The notes: generated from the letters alone by a model not told the origin. Numbered from the stretch's first letter, positions 1 through 10,900 are shown. The stretch: DNA of 52,391 nt from Maricaulaceae bacterium (GCA_026126205.1 JAHCJP010000005.1:117501-169891); one strand, 5' to 3'. A program made the numbers and translations.

Positions 1-112
<112 letters not shown>

Positions 113-312
113 GGCCGTTCGAGGCTCCGGCGCTTGCGCCGGCGGCTTCATCCGGCTTCTTGGAACACAAGATCGCGGTCTTCGGGCCGACGGTCAAAAC
201 CTGGCGGACGCCGCCGTCTCCGTTTCTCTTTCCAATCGCCGCGCCCATCGGGGCGTGGCGGCCGCGTTCCTTTCGGGCGTCGGCGCGCGCTCGCTGATGC
301 CGGGGTTTTCCC

Positions 313-389
313 GGGCCTGTAGCTCAGGTGGTTAGAGCGTACGCCTGATAAGCGTAAGGTCGGTAGTTCGAGTCTACCCAGGCCCACCA
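313..389 (+). tRNA. tRNA-Ile (GAT)
   Basis: A 77-nt cloverleaf in the 16S-23S spacer. The acceptor stem GGGCCTG pairs with CAGGCCC, the anticodon GAT is at 347-349, the T-loop TTCGAGT is intact, and CCA is encoded at 387-389. Isoleucine tRNA directly after 16S is the usual spacer arrangement in Proteobacteria. Confidence 0.97.
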
Positions 390-437
390 TCGCCTTCCGG
401 GCGGTGGCGGACGTCGGTCGGCGATCCTGCGTCTCCC

Positions 438-513
438 GGGGCCGTAGCTCAGTTGGGAGAGCGCCTGCTTTGCAAGCAGGAGGTCGTCGGTTCGATCCCG
501 TCCGGCTCCACCA
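438..513 (+). tRNA. tRNA-Ala (TGC)
   Basis: A 76-nt cloverleaf with acceptor GGGGCCG/CGGCTCC, including the G3-U70 pair that is the identity element for alanyl-tRNA synthetase. The anticodon TGC is at 471-473 and CCA is encoded at 511-513. It lies 48 bp after tRNA-Ile in the 16S-23S spacer. Confidence 0.97.
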
Positions 514-712
514 GTAACGCGGCTGGAACAAGATTTCGCATGGCGGCGCGCAAGCGCGGCGATGCGGATATTTGACATCGTATAGGAGGGTTCGTCCGTT
601 TAGGGCGGATCGAAGAGACATCCTGACCGACGAAACTCGGTGCGGGCGTGCTCGTCAGGCTTCCGGCCTAGCCGGATGCGGACGGGGCGTTCACCGCACA
701 TGAGTGATTGTT

Positions 713-3459
<2,747 letters not shown>

Positions 3460-3577
3460 GCGTCACTCATGTGTGGCGAACGCTCCGTTCGCCGCTGTGG
3501 CGTCGGGTCAGGAAACGCCCGAACTTGAAATACCCAATTCGGATACGTCTCTTCATCCTTTCCAGGTCGATCGCGCC

Positions 3578-3695
3578 GACCGGGTGGCTATTGCGGGGGG
3601 ACCCCACCCGTTCCCATTCCGAACACGGCCGTTAAGACCCCCAGCGCCAATGGTACTTCGTCTTAAGACGCGGGAGAGTAGGTCGCCGCCCGGTC
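3578..3695 (+). rRNA. rrf: 5S ribosomal RNA
   Basis: A ~118-nt 5S rRNA. GACCGGGTGGC at the 5' end pairs with GCCGCCCGGTC at the 3' end (helix I). The conserved internal blocks CCATTCCGAACACGG and CGGGAGAGTAGGTCG are present. The flanks TCCAGGTCGATC (upstream) and GGTCGATCTGGA (downstream) extend the helix with two G-U pairs and look like a precursor-processing stem. The last 8 bases and the following spacer recur at 5059-5105. Confidence 0.96.
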
Positions 3696-3747
3696 CGCCC
3701 GGTCGATCTGGAAAGAAACCCTCCGATACGATGATCCAAGGAAACAG

Positions 3748-3772
3748 CCCCGGCCCCGCGCCGGGGTTTTTT
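3748..3772 (+). terminator. Rho-independent terminator after 5S
   Basis: A 7-bp GC stem CCCCGGC/GCCGGGG with a 5-nt loop, followed by six T. It lies 52 bp after 5S, so it would end the rRNA transcript before tRNA-fMet. It also lies just downstream of the opposite-strand oxygenase gene. Confidence 0.85.
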
Positions 3773-3790
3773 CTTGCCCGGGATTCCGGC

Positions 3791-4525
3791 TCACCCCGTC
3801 TGCCGCACCGGGACCCCGTCCGGTCCCACCGGGCGCTCGCGCAGCCACAGGCTGGCCAGCGCCTTGGCCCCGGCCGTCACCGGCTCGCCGGCATGCAGGG
3901 TCATCGGGTCGGCCTGGCCCGCCGCATCGACATTGCGGAAGGCCAGCGCGCCGCCCTGGGCGCCTTTCCAGCGCACGCCGAGGCGCGGAAACGCCGTCGC
4001 TCCGCCCTGGAAGTCCGCATTCAACACCGTCAGCACGGTGGCGACGCGCTGGCCGCGCGCGGCGATCTCGGCGCTGGCCCAGCCCTGGTCCTCGGTGAAG
4101 CAATCCAGGTGCGGGCGGTATTCGTCGCCGGGCCGGTAGGCCAGGATCGCCAGCGCCTCGGCGCGGTGGATGTCGCTGTCCGCCGCCGCCGCCATCCGCG
4201 CCTGCGCCGCCAGCATCGGCAGATCCATCAGCGAATGCGGCAACGAGGCGGCGAAGGCGCGCCGGTGCGGGTGCTCGCGCGAGCGCCCGATGGCGGCGTC
4301 GAACATCAGCGCCCGTTGCAGCATCGGCGCGGCCACGGCCAGCAGGTAATCGCACAGCGCCGGGCTGAACAGCGCCTCCATCGCCGCGATGCGCGGCGTT
4401 TCCGACAGCGCCTGCCGCCCCGGAAGCGGCGCGGGGACGGCGAGGGTCTCCAGCGCCTCCGCCGCGTCAGGCGCCGCGTCGTCCGCCGGCGCTTCGGGCA
4501 GGGCGGCGATGGCGGCGGCCAGCAT
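3791..4525 (-). CDS. 2-oxoglutarate/Fe(II) oxygenase, prolyl 4-hydroxylase type (catalytic part)
   Basis: The C-terminal domain matches the prolyl-4-hydroxylase-like 2OG-Fe(II) oxygenase fold. YRPHLDCF supplies the HxD iron ligands. GGATAFPRLGV is the typical following strand, LHAGEPV carries the distal iron-binding His, and GAKALASLWLRE carries the 2OG-binding Lys. The catalytic residues therefore look intact. The ATG at 4525 is only the first Met in this frame: the frame stays open upstream to 4627 with coding-like sequence. The true protein probably starts at 5051 in another frame and was split by a frameshift near 4628. Orientation is against the rRNA operon. The substrate cannot be inferred. 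Confidence 0.75.
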   Translation of the reverse strand: MLAAAIAALPEAPADDAAPDAAEALETLAVPAPLPGRQALSETPRIAAMEALFSPALCDYLLAVAAPMLQRALMFDAAIGRSREHPHRRAFAASLPHSLMDLPMLAAQARMAAAADSDIHRAEALAILAYRPGDEYRPHLDCFTEDQGWASAEIAARGQRVATVLTVLNADFQGGATAFPRLGVRWKGAQGGALAFRNVDAAGQADPMTLHAGEPVTAGAKALASLWLRERPVGPDGVPVRQTG

Positions 4526-5051
4526 CCCGGCCAGAGGATGCCCGGCCCCGGCTACGCGCTGCAGGCGCTCGCGCAGCCCCTGCGGGTTGGCAGCAGCTGA
4601 AGCGGACAGCGCCGCGCGCGCCAGCGCCTATACGGCGTGAGCCGGAACCCGCATCGGCCTTGCCGCCCGGCCACGGCCCGGCGGCGTCCGACCCGCGGTC
4701 CAGCAGCAGCAGGCCGATCTCGAATCCCGCCTCGCGGTCGCCGGACTGCGCGTGGGCGATGCGGCGGGCCAGCGCCGCCGGCCAGCCGTCGCCCAGCATC
4801 ACCGCAGCGGTCAGCATGCGCCGGGCGATGGGGGCGCCGCTTTCCAACGGCGTCAGCGCCCGCATCGCTTCCGCCGCCTCCACCGCGCCGCCGCGGCCGT
4901 CGACAAGACAGCCGGCCAGCGGCAGAGCGGCCGCGCCATGCCCCGCCGCCGCGGCCTGGCGCAGCAGGGTGCGCGCGCGGCCCAGATCGCCGTTGCGGTC
5001 GGCGTCGATCGCCGACTGATAGAGCAGTGCGGGGGCCGGTTCGCCGTTCAT
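4467..5051 (-). pseudogene. N-terminal TPR/Sel1-like part of the frameshifted oxygenase
   Basis: From ATG 5051 the frame encodes alpha-helical repeats of TPR/Sel1 style (for example ADRNGDLGRARTLLRQAAAAGHGAAALPLAG, quoted in two parts: residues ~16-35 and ~36-48) up to about residue 141. It then degenerates into arginine/glycine-rich noise. The oxygenase frame is blocked by a stop at 4628-4630 and opens at 4627. A single extra base near 4628 would join both frames into one protein of about 419 aa, helical repeats followed by oxygenase, which is a known domain combination. It may be a real lesion, a sequencing error or, less likely, programmed frameshifting. No good ribosome-binding site is visible before 5051. 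Confidence 0.6.
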
Positions 5052-5058
5052 CGCCCGC

Positions 5059-5105
5059 GCCCGGTCCGCCCGGCTGTTCTCATGTGCGAAAGACCTTCCG
5101 ATACG
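5059..5105 (+). repeat. Remnant copy of the 5S 3' end and its spacer
   Basis: Fifteen bases, GCCCGGTCCGCCCGG at 5059-5073, are identical to 3688-3702, the last bases of 5S and the first of its spacer. After a short variable stretch, GAAAGACCTTCCGATACG at 5088-5105 matches GAAAGAAACCCTCCGATACG at 3711-3730 with small gaps. The two copies bracket the oxygenase gene as direct repeats, in the same order and with similar spacing. Confidence 0.7.
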
Positions 5106-5116
5106 GGCCGCGCCGG

Positions 5117-5145
5117 TTGACGCGGACCGGGGGAGAGTCTACCTA
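5117..5145 (+). promoter_or_regulatory. Candidate promoter for tRNA-fMet
   Basis: TTGACG at 5117-5122 and TACCTA at 5140-5145 are separated by 17 bp. TTGACG is the favoured -35 of housekeeping promoters in this group. It would start transcription near 5152 and read through the partial tRNA copy and hairpin before tRNA-fMet, giving the tRNA its own transcript after the 5S terminator. Confidence 0.5.
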
Positions 5146-5160
5146 CCCGTCTCCCTTCTG

Positions 5161-5190
5161 GGAACCACTGACGGGGTGGAGCAGCCCCGT
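5161..5190 (+). repeat. Partial duplicate of the tRNA-fMet 5' end
   Basis: GGAACC, ACTGACG and GGGTGGAGCAGCCC occur here and again at 5260-5301, where they form the leader and first ~20 bases of the real tRNA-fMet. The copy lacks the CG of the acceptor stem and has no anticodon arm, so it is not a functional tRNA. Confidence 0.65.
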
Positions 5191-5225
5191 CCGTCCGCAG
5201 GCCCTTTCAAGGGCCGGGGACGGAC
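5189..5225 (+). other. Long hairpin in the tRNA-fMet leader
   Basis: GTCCGTCC at 5189-5196 pairs with GGACGGAC at 5218-5225, and GGCCCT pairs with AGGGCC around a TTCA loop, with a small internal bulge between. There is no T-run after it, so it is not a standard terminator. It begins inside the truncated tRNA copy and lies in the probable precursor leader. Confidence 0.6.
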
Positions 5226-5277
5226 AAATGGAGACGCGACCGGGCTGCGGCCCGCTGGCGGAACCGGCTCGCACTGA

Positions 5278-5354
<77 letters not shown>

Positions 5355-5360
5355 AAGCAA

Positions 5361-5389
5361 AACCCCCGCCGGACCGGCGGGGGTTTTTC
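5361..5389 (+). terminator. Terminator between tRNA-fMet and pckA
   Basis: AACCCCCGCC and GGCGGGGGTT form a 10-bp stem around GGACC, with a T-run on the + side and an A-run on the other. It sits between convergent genes (tRNA-fMet on +, pckA on -), so it can serve both. Confidence 0.85.
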
Positions 5390-5417
5390 GTTTCCGGCAA
5401 TGGGTTTGAGCCGGCGC

Positions 5418-7049
5418 CTATTCCGCCGCGGCGAAGGCGACGCGGGCGCTCTGTACGCGCGGGCCGGCGGCGGCGACCTGCGCCCCGACATGACTTTCGA
5501 AACGGGCGAAGTTCTCGACGAACATCTTCGCCAGTTTTTCGGCCTGGGCGTCATAGGCGGCGGCGTCGGCCCAGGTGCCGCGCGGGTCCAGAATTCCCCC
5601 GTCGACGCCGGGAACCGAGACCGGAACCTGGAAGCCGAACATCGGATCGGTGCGGAACTGGGCGCTTTTCAGCGACCCTTCCAGCGCCGCGTTGACCAGC
5701 GCGCGGGTCGCCCGGATCGGCATGCGCGACCCGGTTCCATAGGCGCCGCCGGTCCAGCCGGTGTTGACCAGCCAGCAATCGACGCCGTGCGTGGCGATCA
5801 GTTCGCGCAGCAGCGCGCCGTATTCAGCCGGATGGCGCGGCATGAACGGGGCGCCGAAACAGGCCGAGAAGGCGGCCTGCGGCTCGGTGACGCCCTTTTC
5901 GGTGCCGGCGACCTTCGCCGTATAACCGGACAGGAAGTGATACATGGCCTGCGCCGGCGTCAGCTTCGCGATCGGCGGCATGACGCCGAAAGCGTCGCAG
6001 GTCAGCATGATCAGGTTTTTCGGCTGGCCGCAGCGGCCGTCGTCGCTGGCGTTGGGAATGTAGTGGATCGGATAGGCGCCGCGGCTGTTCTCGGCCAGCG
6101 TCGCGTCGTCCAGGTCCAGCGCGCGCGACGCCGGATCCATCACCACGTTCTCCAGCACAGTGCCCCACATCTGGGTGGTGGCGTGGATTTCCGGCTCGGC
6201 CTTCGGGCACAGGCGGATCATTTTCGCGTAACAGCCGCCCTCGAAGTTGAACAGGCCGTTTTCCGACCAGCCGTGCTCGTCATCGCCGATCAGGGTGCGG
6301 CTGGCGTCGGCCGACAGGGTGGTCTTGCCGGTGCCGGACAGGCCGAAGAATATCGCCGCGCCGTCCTTGCCATGGTCGTTGACCGAGCAGTGCATGGGCA
6401 TCACGCCCCGCGCCGGCAGCAGGTAATTCAGGATCGTGAACACCGACTTCTTGGTCTCGCCGGCATAGGACGTGCCGCCGATCAGCACCAGGCGGCGGCT
6501 GAAATCCACCGCGATCACGGTTTCGGAGCGGCAGCCATGCCGCGCAGGATCGGCGCGGAAGCTGGGCAGGTTGATGATCGTGAACTGGGCGAAGAAGTCC
6601 GCCAGCTCCTCCGCCGCCGGGCGGCGCAGCAAATGGCGGATGAACAGCGAATGCCAGGCCAGCTCGGTCACCACCCGCACCGGCAGCCGGTGTTCCAGGT
6701 CGGCGCCGCCGAACAGTTCCTGCACGAACAGGTCTCTGCCCTTCATATAAGCGCGGAAGTCGTCCCACAGCGCGGCGAACTGCTCCGGCTCGATGGCGGC
6801 GTTATTATCCCACCAGACGGTGTTCTCGGTCTCGGCGTCGCGGACGGTGAACTTGTCTTTCGCCGAGCGTCCGGTGTGCTGGCCGGTCTTCACCACCAGC
6901 GCGCCGCCCCGGGCCACCTCGCCCTCGCCGCGGCGGACAGCCTCTTCATAGAGGGCGGCCTCGGTCCAGTTGACACGCAGCGCGGCGGCGTCGTTCAGGC
7001 CCAGTGCGGACAATTGTGCTTCACGGCCGGCGGTGGCGGAATGCGGCAT
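5418..7049 (-). CDS. pckA: Phosphoenolpyruvate carboxykinase (ATP)
   Basis: Cytosolic enzyme of gluconeogenesis that converts oxaloacetate and ATP to phosphoenolpyruvate, CO2 and ADP. The 543-aa length fits the ATP-dependent family. The kinase-1a P-loop GLSGTGKTT (~236-244), the kinase-2 metal site DDEHGW (~256-261) and the substrate-binding stretch [14 protein letters not shown] (~191-204) are all present. The frame is open further upstream, but ATG 7049 starts MPHSATAG, right before the conserved N-terminal region ([20 protein letters not shown]), so longer starts were rejected. Transcribed alone, divergently from the DUF2891 gene across 214 bp that must hold both promoters. Confidence 0.97.
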   Translation of the reverse strand: MPHSATAGREAQLSALGLNDAAALRVNWTEAALYEEAVRRGEGEVARGGALVVKTGQHTGRSAKDKFTVRDAETENTVWWDNNAAIEPEQFAALWDDFRAYMKGRDLFVQELFGGADLEHRLPVRVVTELAWHSLFIRHLLRRPAAEELADFFAQFTIINLPSFRADPARHGCRSETVIAVDFSRRLVLIGGTSYAGETKKSVFTILNYLLPARGVMPMHCSVNDHGKDGAAIFFGLSGTGKTTLSADASRTLIGDDEHGWSENGLFNFEGGCYAKMIRLCPKAEPEIHATTQMWGTVLENVVMDPASRALDLDDATLAENSRGAYPIHYIPNASDDGRCGQPKNLIMLTCDAFGVMPPIAKLTPAQAMYHFLSGYTAKVAGTEKGVTEPQAAFSACFGAPFMPRHPAEYGALLRELIATHGVDCWLVNTGWTGGAYGTGSRMPIRATRALVNAALEGSLKSAQFRTDPMFGFQVPVSVPGVDGGILDPRGTWADAAAYDAQAEKLAKMFVENFARFESHVGAQVAAAGPRVQSARVAFAAAE

Positions 7050-7263
7050 CTTCCCAACCCCATCTTGCCCGGCGCGTCGCGCGCGCCTGTTTTTCATAAG
7101 TCTAGCGCCATGGCGGGAGTTTATCACCCCCGAATCGTTCCGGGACGCATCAAGCTTTGCTTCACAATCCCTAGCAAGCCGCCGGCCAGACCGGCGCGGC
7201 TTGCCGTTGATGGCGGGGCGTTTAGGCTGGACGCGATTGAATGTCAAAGCCCCGGGGGAGAGC

Positions 7264-8382
7264 ATGATGAACGGAACGGTGACGCGCATTCTGGCTGCGG
7301 CCGCCTGCACGGCGGCGCTCGCCGGGCCGGCGCAGGCGCAGGAGGAGGCGATGCTGGACACGGGGCATGTGGCGCGGTTCGCGCAGATGGCGCTGGACTG
7401 CGTGCACCGGGAGTACCCGAACAAGATCAGCCATGTCCTGAACTCCGACGCCGACGCCCGCCCGCCGCGCGAGCTGACGCCGGTGTTCTACGGCTGTTTC
7501 GACTGGCATTCCGCCGTGCATGGACACTGGCTGCTGGCGCGGCTGGCGCGTCTGCATCCGGAGGCGGATTTCACCCCCGCCGCCCGCGCCGCGCTGGCGC
7601 AGAACTTCACAGCGGAGAATGTGGCCGGGGAGCTGGAATACTTCGCCGGCGAGGGGCGGGCGTCTTTTGAGCGCCCCTATGGCCTCGCCTGGTTTCTGCA
7701 GCTGACGGCGGAGCTGCGCGAATGGGACGACCCGCAGGCGCGGGACTGGGCGCAAACGCTGGCTCCGCTTGAGGACGTGGTCGAAGCGCGCTTCATGAGC
7801 TGGCTGCCGAACCTGGTCTATCCGGTGCGCTCCGGCACCCACAACCAGACCGCCTTTGGCTTCGCGCTGGCTCTCGATTGGGCGCGCATCGCCGGGCGCG
7901 GCGCGCTGGCGGAACTGCTGACGGCGAAATCGCTGGCCTTCCATGTCAACGACCGCACATGCCCGCTGGACTACGAGCCGTCGGGAGAGGATTTCCTCTC
8001 CCCCTGCCTAATGCAGGCGGACCTGATGCGGCGGGTGATCCCGGCGGCGGAGTATCCGGCCTGGCTCTCCGCTTTCCTGCCGGGCATCCCCGAGGATGGC
8101 TCGGCGGGCTGGATCGCGCCCGGCGTGGTGCTGGACCCCACCGACGGCAAGCTGGTGCATCTGGACGGATTCAACCTGTCGCGCGCCTGGAACCTGCAGG
8201 GGATCGCCGCCAGCCTGCCGGCGGATGATCCGCGCCGGGCCGCGCTGCTGGCGGCGGAGGCCGAACACCGCGAAGCCGGGCTGGCCGCGGTGTCGGACGC
8301 CCATTACGAGGGCGGCCACTGGCTGGCCAGCTTCGCGACCTACCTCGTCACCGGCAAGGCGCTGGAGGCGCGGGGACCGTGA
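7264..8382 (+). CDS. DUF2891 family exported protein
   Basis: A protein of about 372 aa with an N-terminal signal peptide ending near AGPAQAQ. The mature part matches the DUF2891 family, with [15 protein letters not shown] (~77-91), [13 protein letters not shown] and [13 protein letters not shown] as its most recognisable blocks, rich in aromatic and His residues. The fold resembles alpha/alpha-barrel proteins, but the family's activity is not known to me. The start is ATG 7264 or the adjacent ATG 7267; GGGGGAGA at 7253-7260 supports either. Its TGA overlaps the GTG of the next small ORF. Confidence 0.88.
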   Translation: MMNGTVTRILAAAACTAALAGPAQAQEEAMLDTGHVARFAQMALDCVHREYPNKISHVLNSDADARPPRELTPVFYGCFDWHSAVHGHWLLARLARLHPEADFTPAARAALAQNFTAENVAGELEYFAGEGRASFERPYGLAWFLQLTAELREWDDPQARDWAQTLAPLEDVVEARFMSWLPNLVYPVRSGTHNQTAFGFALALDWARIAGRGALAELLTAKSLAFHVNDRTCPLDYEPSGEDFLSPCLMQADLMRRVIPAAEYPAWLSAFLPGIPEDGSAGWIAPGVVLDPTDGKLVHLDGFNLSRAWNLQGIAASLPADDPRRAALLAAEAEHREAGLAAVSDAHYEGGHWLASFATYLVTGKALEARGP

Positions 8383-8528
8383 CCATACCAGTGAACGACA
8401 AGCGCGAACCGGAGCCGATCGACCCGGATCATTTGCCTGGCGTGCTTGAAGGGCTCGCACAGGCACGTAGGGGCGAGTTCGCTTCCGATGCGGAGGTCGA
8501 GGCGGTTTTCCGGCGTTTCGATGGCTGA
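8379..8528 (+). CDS. Small antitoxin-like protein, apparently orphan
   Basis: A 49-aa ORF starting at GTG 8379, overlapping the preceding stop codon (a second GTG at 8391 is possible). Its C-terminal half, LEGLAQARRGEFASDAEVEA followed by VFRRF, strongly resembles the conserved tail of type II antitoxins that partner ParE/RelE toxins. Only 45-50 bp separate it from higB, so there is no room for its own ParE-type toxin. It may be an orphan antitoxin or a remnant, or it may be co-transcribed with the higBA pair. Expression is not shown. Confidence 0.5.
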   Translation: MTIPVNDKREPEPIDPDHLPGVLEGLAQARRGEFASDAEVEAVFRRFDG

Positions 8529-8546
8529 GAGCGAACCGCAAGACTT

Positions 8547-8563
8547 GTTCCCAAAATTGGAAC
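8547..8563. promoter_or_regulatory. Candidate HigA operator
   Basis: The inverted repeat GTTCC-N7-GGAAC lies 17 bp before the higB start. An AT-rich palindrome directly upstream of a toxin-antitoxin pair is where the antitoxin usually binds to repress its own operon. Function inferred from position and symmetry. Confidence 0.5.
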
Positions 8564-8579
8564 ATGATAGGGTTTGCAC

Positions 8580-8882
8580 ATGAGGCTGATCGCGCGGCGC
8601 ACCTTGCTGACCTATGCAGCCAGGCATCCCGCAGCGAAACCGGCGCTCATGCGATGGGCGAAGATCATCGAGAAGGGCGAATGGACAAGCATGGATGATC
8701 TGAGAGGATCATTCTCGGGAATGAAAACGGTCAGCGCCGACCGGGGGCGATTCGAGATCGCGGGCGGCGCTTTCCGTCTGATCGCCGCTTTCGACTTTCG
8801 CCGCCAGGCTGCTTTCGTGAAGTTTATCGGCACGCATGCGGAGTATGACCGCATCGACGCCAAAACCGTCGCGCAGTTCTAG
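8580..8882 (+). CDS. higB: HigB-family toxin (mRNA interferase)
   Basis: A 100-aa protein of the HigB/RelE-like toxin family. Its typical order is an N-terminal helix pair (MRLIARRTLLTYAARHP), a central WTSMDDLR segment, a basic strand, and the C-terminal signature VKFIGTHAEYDRIDA. Such toxins cleave mRNA on the ribosome. ATG 8580 is preferred over an in-frame TTG two codons earlier because it gives the family N-terminus MRLI. The toxin gene comes first and the antitoxin 8 bp later, the order typical of higBA. Confidence 0.92.
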   Translation: MRLIARRTLLTYAARHPAAKPALMRWAKIIEKGEWTSMDDLRGSFSGMKTVSADRGRFEIAGGAFRLIAAFDFRRQAAFVKFIGTHAEYDRIDAKTVAQF

Positions 8883-8890
8883 GAGCCGTC

Positions 8891-9259
8891 ATGCTGCACG
8901 TTCCTGTCATCCGCAATGAAGACGACCTGACAGCCGCACTGCGCGAAATCGACCGGCTGTGGGGGGCGGAGCCGGAGACCGAGGACGGCGACCGGCTGGA
9001 GGCGCTGATCACCCTCGTCACCGCCTATGAGGACAAGCATCACCCCGTCCCCGACGCCGAACCGGCGGATGTGCTGGCCTTCGTCATGGAGCAGCGCGGC
9101 CTGACCCAGGCCGATCTTGCGCGCCTGCTGGGCTCGCGGTCCCGCGCCTCGGAAATCCTCAACCGCAAGCGCGGCCTGACGCTTGAGCAGATCCGGCGCA
9201 TCAGCCGTGAATGGCGCATTCCGCCCGGCAGCCTTATCGGCCCGCTTGAGGCGGCTTAG
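8891..9259 (+). CDS. higA: HigA-family antitoxin with HTH domain
   Basis: A 122-aa partner of HigB. The N-terminal ~50 residues are acidic and probably neutralise the toxin. The C-terminal half is an XRE/Cro-type helix-turn-helix (GLTQADLARLLGSRSRASEI, then LNRKRGLTLEQI) that would bind the operator at 8547-8563. AGGAG at 8881-8885, overlapping the higB stop, is a clear ribosome-binding site six bases before ATG 8891. The tlyA start follows after 8 bp, so read-through into tlyA is possible. Confidence 0.92.
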   Translation: MLHVPVIRNEDDLTAALREIDRLWGAEPETEDGDRLEALITLVTAYEDKHHPVPDAEPADVLAFVMEQRGLTQADLARLLGSRSRASEILNRKRGLTLEQIRRISREWRIPPGSLIGPLEAA

Positions 9260-9267
9260 ACCACCCC

Positions 9268-9993
9268 ATGCGCGCTGATGTCTGGCTGGTCAGGAACGGC
9301 TATTTCGACAGCCGCGCCCGCGCGCAGGCGGCGATCCGCGCCGGGCGCGTGCGCGTGGACGGGCGGGTGCTGGGCAAACCGTCCGACGCCATACCCGCCG
9401 GGGCGCGCGTCGAGGCGCAGGCCGAACACCCTTATGTCTCCCGCGCGGCGCTGAAGCTGATCGCCGGGCTGGACCATTTTGGAATCGATCCCGCGGGGCG
9501 CGTCTGCCTCGACATCGGCGCCTCGACGGGCGGGTTTACGGAAGTGCTGCTGGAACGCGGCGCGGCGCGGGTCTACGCCGTCGACGCCGGGCGCGGCCAG
9601 TTGCATGAACGCCTGAAGGGCGAAGCGCGGCTGGTCAGCCTTGAGGCGACGGATGCGCGCGCCCTCACGCCGGAGCTGATTCCAGAGCCGCCGTCGCTGA
9701 TCGTCTGCGACGCCAGCTTCATCGGGCTGTCGAAGGTGCTGGAACGGCCGCTGGGCCTGGCCGCGCCGCAATGCGAGCTGGTGGCGCTGATCAAACCGCA
9801 GTTCGAGGCCGGGCCGGGACAGACCGGCAAGGGCGGCGTCGTGCGCGATCAGGCGGTGATCGAAAAGGCGGTGGCGGACGTGCGCGCCTGGCTGCACGGA
9901 CGATCAGGCTTCACCGTGCTGGGCGTGACAGCCAGCCCGATAACGGGCGGCGACGGAAACCGCGAGTTCCTGATCGCCGCCCGGAAGGGGTGA
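9268..9993 (+). CDS. tlyA: TlyA family rRNA (cytidine-2'-O)-methyltransferase
   Basis: A 241-aa protein with an N-terminal S4 RNA-binding domain (~1-62, starting MRADVWLVRNGYFDSRARAQ) and an FtsJ-like SAM methyltransferase domain. DIGASTGGFT (~82-91) is the SAM motif, IVCDASFIGL is motif IV, and LIKPQFEAGPG is typical of TlyA, with the GGVVRD block following. Characterised relatives methylate the 2'-OH of cytidines in 23S and sometimes 16S rRNA; older databases call them hemolysin A. ATG 9268 lies 8 bp after higA. Confidence 0.95.
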   Translation: MRADVWLVRNGYFDSRARAQAAIRAGRVRVDGRVLGKPSDAIPAGARVEAQAEHPYVSRAALKLIAGLDHFGIDPAGRVCLDIGASTGGFTEVLLERGAARVYAVDAGRGQLHERLKGEARLVSLEATDARALTPELIPEPPSLIVCDASFIGLSKVLERPLGLAAPQCELVALIKPQFEAGPGQTGKGGVVRDQAVIEKAVADVRAWLHGRSGFTVLGVTASPITGGDGNREFLIAARKG

Positions 9994-9999
9994 AGCCGT

Positions 10000-10767
10000 T
10001 TAGTAACCGCCCTGCACGTACTCGGCCTGGCGCCAGATGCCGTCGGCGCCCTGGCAGACATAGACCGGGTTGGTGGAGATGCGGCCATAACTGTCGGCGC
10101 GCTGGGTCTCGCTCCACCGGCATTGCGCCGCGGCGGCCTGATAGCCGTAACCGGCCTGTTGCTGGCCGTATTGCGGATCATAGTCCCGGTCCTGGCCATA
10201 ATCGTAGTCATAGCCCGGCCCGCCGGCCAGTTCTCCTGCCCGGTAGGGTTGCTGGGCATGGCCGTATTGCTGGCCCTGCGCGTAATAGGGGTCGTGGCCA
10301 TAGGCAGGGCCGCCGGACTGGTAGTGACGCTGGTCGCCATAGGGCGCCGGGGCGTGGCCATAGCCGGCCTGACTGTGTCCCATGTGCTGGGGCGGGCAGG
10401 GATCGCCGCCGCCCAGCGCGCCGCCGGCCAAGGCGCCCACCGCGCCGCCGGCGATCACCGCGCCGGCGTTCGACGAACGAGGCGGCGGCGGGGCCTGGCG
10501 CCAGTGACCGCGCCGGGTCTGGTAATAGCGCGGATTGCGGTCGCGGCCGGCGTTGTGGATCTGGGCGCCGACAACGGCGCCGGCCAGGGCGCCGATCAGC
10601 ACGCCGGCGGTCTGGTTCGCTTGCCGGGCGCGTTCGCATTCGGCCTGGCTGTAATAGCCCTGGGCCTGCGGCTGGGCCGCGTACCCATATTGCTGGGCCT
10701 GCGCGGCCGGGGCGATGACGAAGGCCGAGGCGGCGGCGAGAAGCGCGGCGCGGGTGATGCGGGTCAT
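10000..10767 (-). CDS. Exported glycine-zipper, Tyr/Gln-rich protein
   Basis: A 255-aa protein with a clear signal peptide (MTRITRAALLAAASAFVIAP, cleavage near AQA-QQ). Residues ~53-70 (GVLIGALAGAVVGAQI) and ~100-118 (GAVIAGGAVGALAGGALG) are glycine-zipper segments of the kind seen in outer-membrane-associated proteins. The middle is low complexity, dominated by Tyr, Gly and Gln. The C-terminus (CRWSETQRADSYGRISTNPV, then YVCQGADGIWR) looks like a small folded domain with two Cys. AGGAGG seven bases before the ATG fixes the start. It shares its plan with the protein at 10929-12182; no precise function is known to me. Confidence 0.85.
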   Translation of the reverse strand: MTRITRAALLAAASAFVIAPAAQAQQYGYAAQPQAQGYYSQAECERARQANQTAGVLIGALAGAVVGAQIHNAGRDRNPRYYQTRRGHWRQAPPPPRSSNAGAVIAGGAVGALAGGALGGGDPCPPQHMGHSQAGYGHAPAPYGDQRHYQSGGPAYGHDPYYAQGQQYGHAQQPYRAGELAGGPGYDYDYGQDRDYDPQYGQQQAGYGYQAAAAQCRWSETQRADSYGRISTNPVYVCQGADGIWRQAEYVQGGY

Positions 10768-10870
10768 GGCGATCCTCCTGATCGGGGCCGGGCTTCCCCG
10801 GCGTCTGCATCACCCTGTCACAGCCCGCATGAGCCGCACATGAACAGGATGAACAGCCCCCGGACAGCAA

Positions 10871-10900
10871 GAAAAAGGCCGGGGCGTGCGGCCCCGGCCT
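10871..10900 (-). terminator. Terminator of the repeat-rich glycine-zipper gene
   Basis: On the minus strand AGGCCGGGGC and GCCCCGGCCT form a 10-bp stem with a 5-nt loop, followed by five T. It lies 29 bp after the stop of the gene at 10929-12182 and separates it from the next gene on the same strand. Confidence 0.85.

Noticed and set aside
148..621. Open frames across the 16S-23S spacer and both tRNAs on the minus strand
   Set aside because: They run antisense through tRNA-Ile and tRNA-Ala; the translation resembles spurious proteins often annotated from rRNA operons.
3688..5105. Reading the duplicated 5S end as an integrase attachment site
   Set aside because: There is no integrase between the copies and the match is gapped, so a site-specific integration model has no direct support.
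5400..7670. A 756-codon open frame on + antisense to pckA
   Set aside because: pckA has intact family motifs on the minus strand; the antisense frame is an effect of high GC at third positions.
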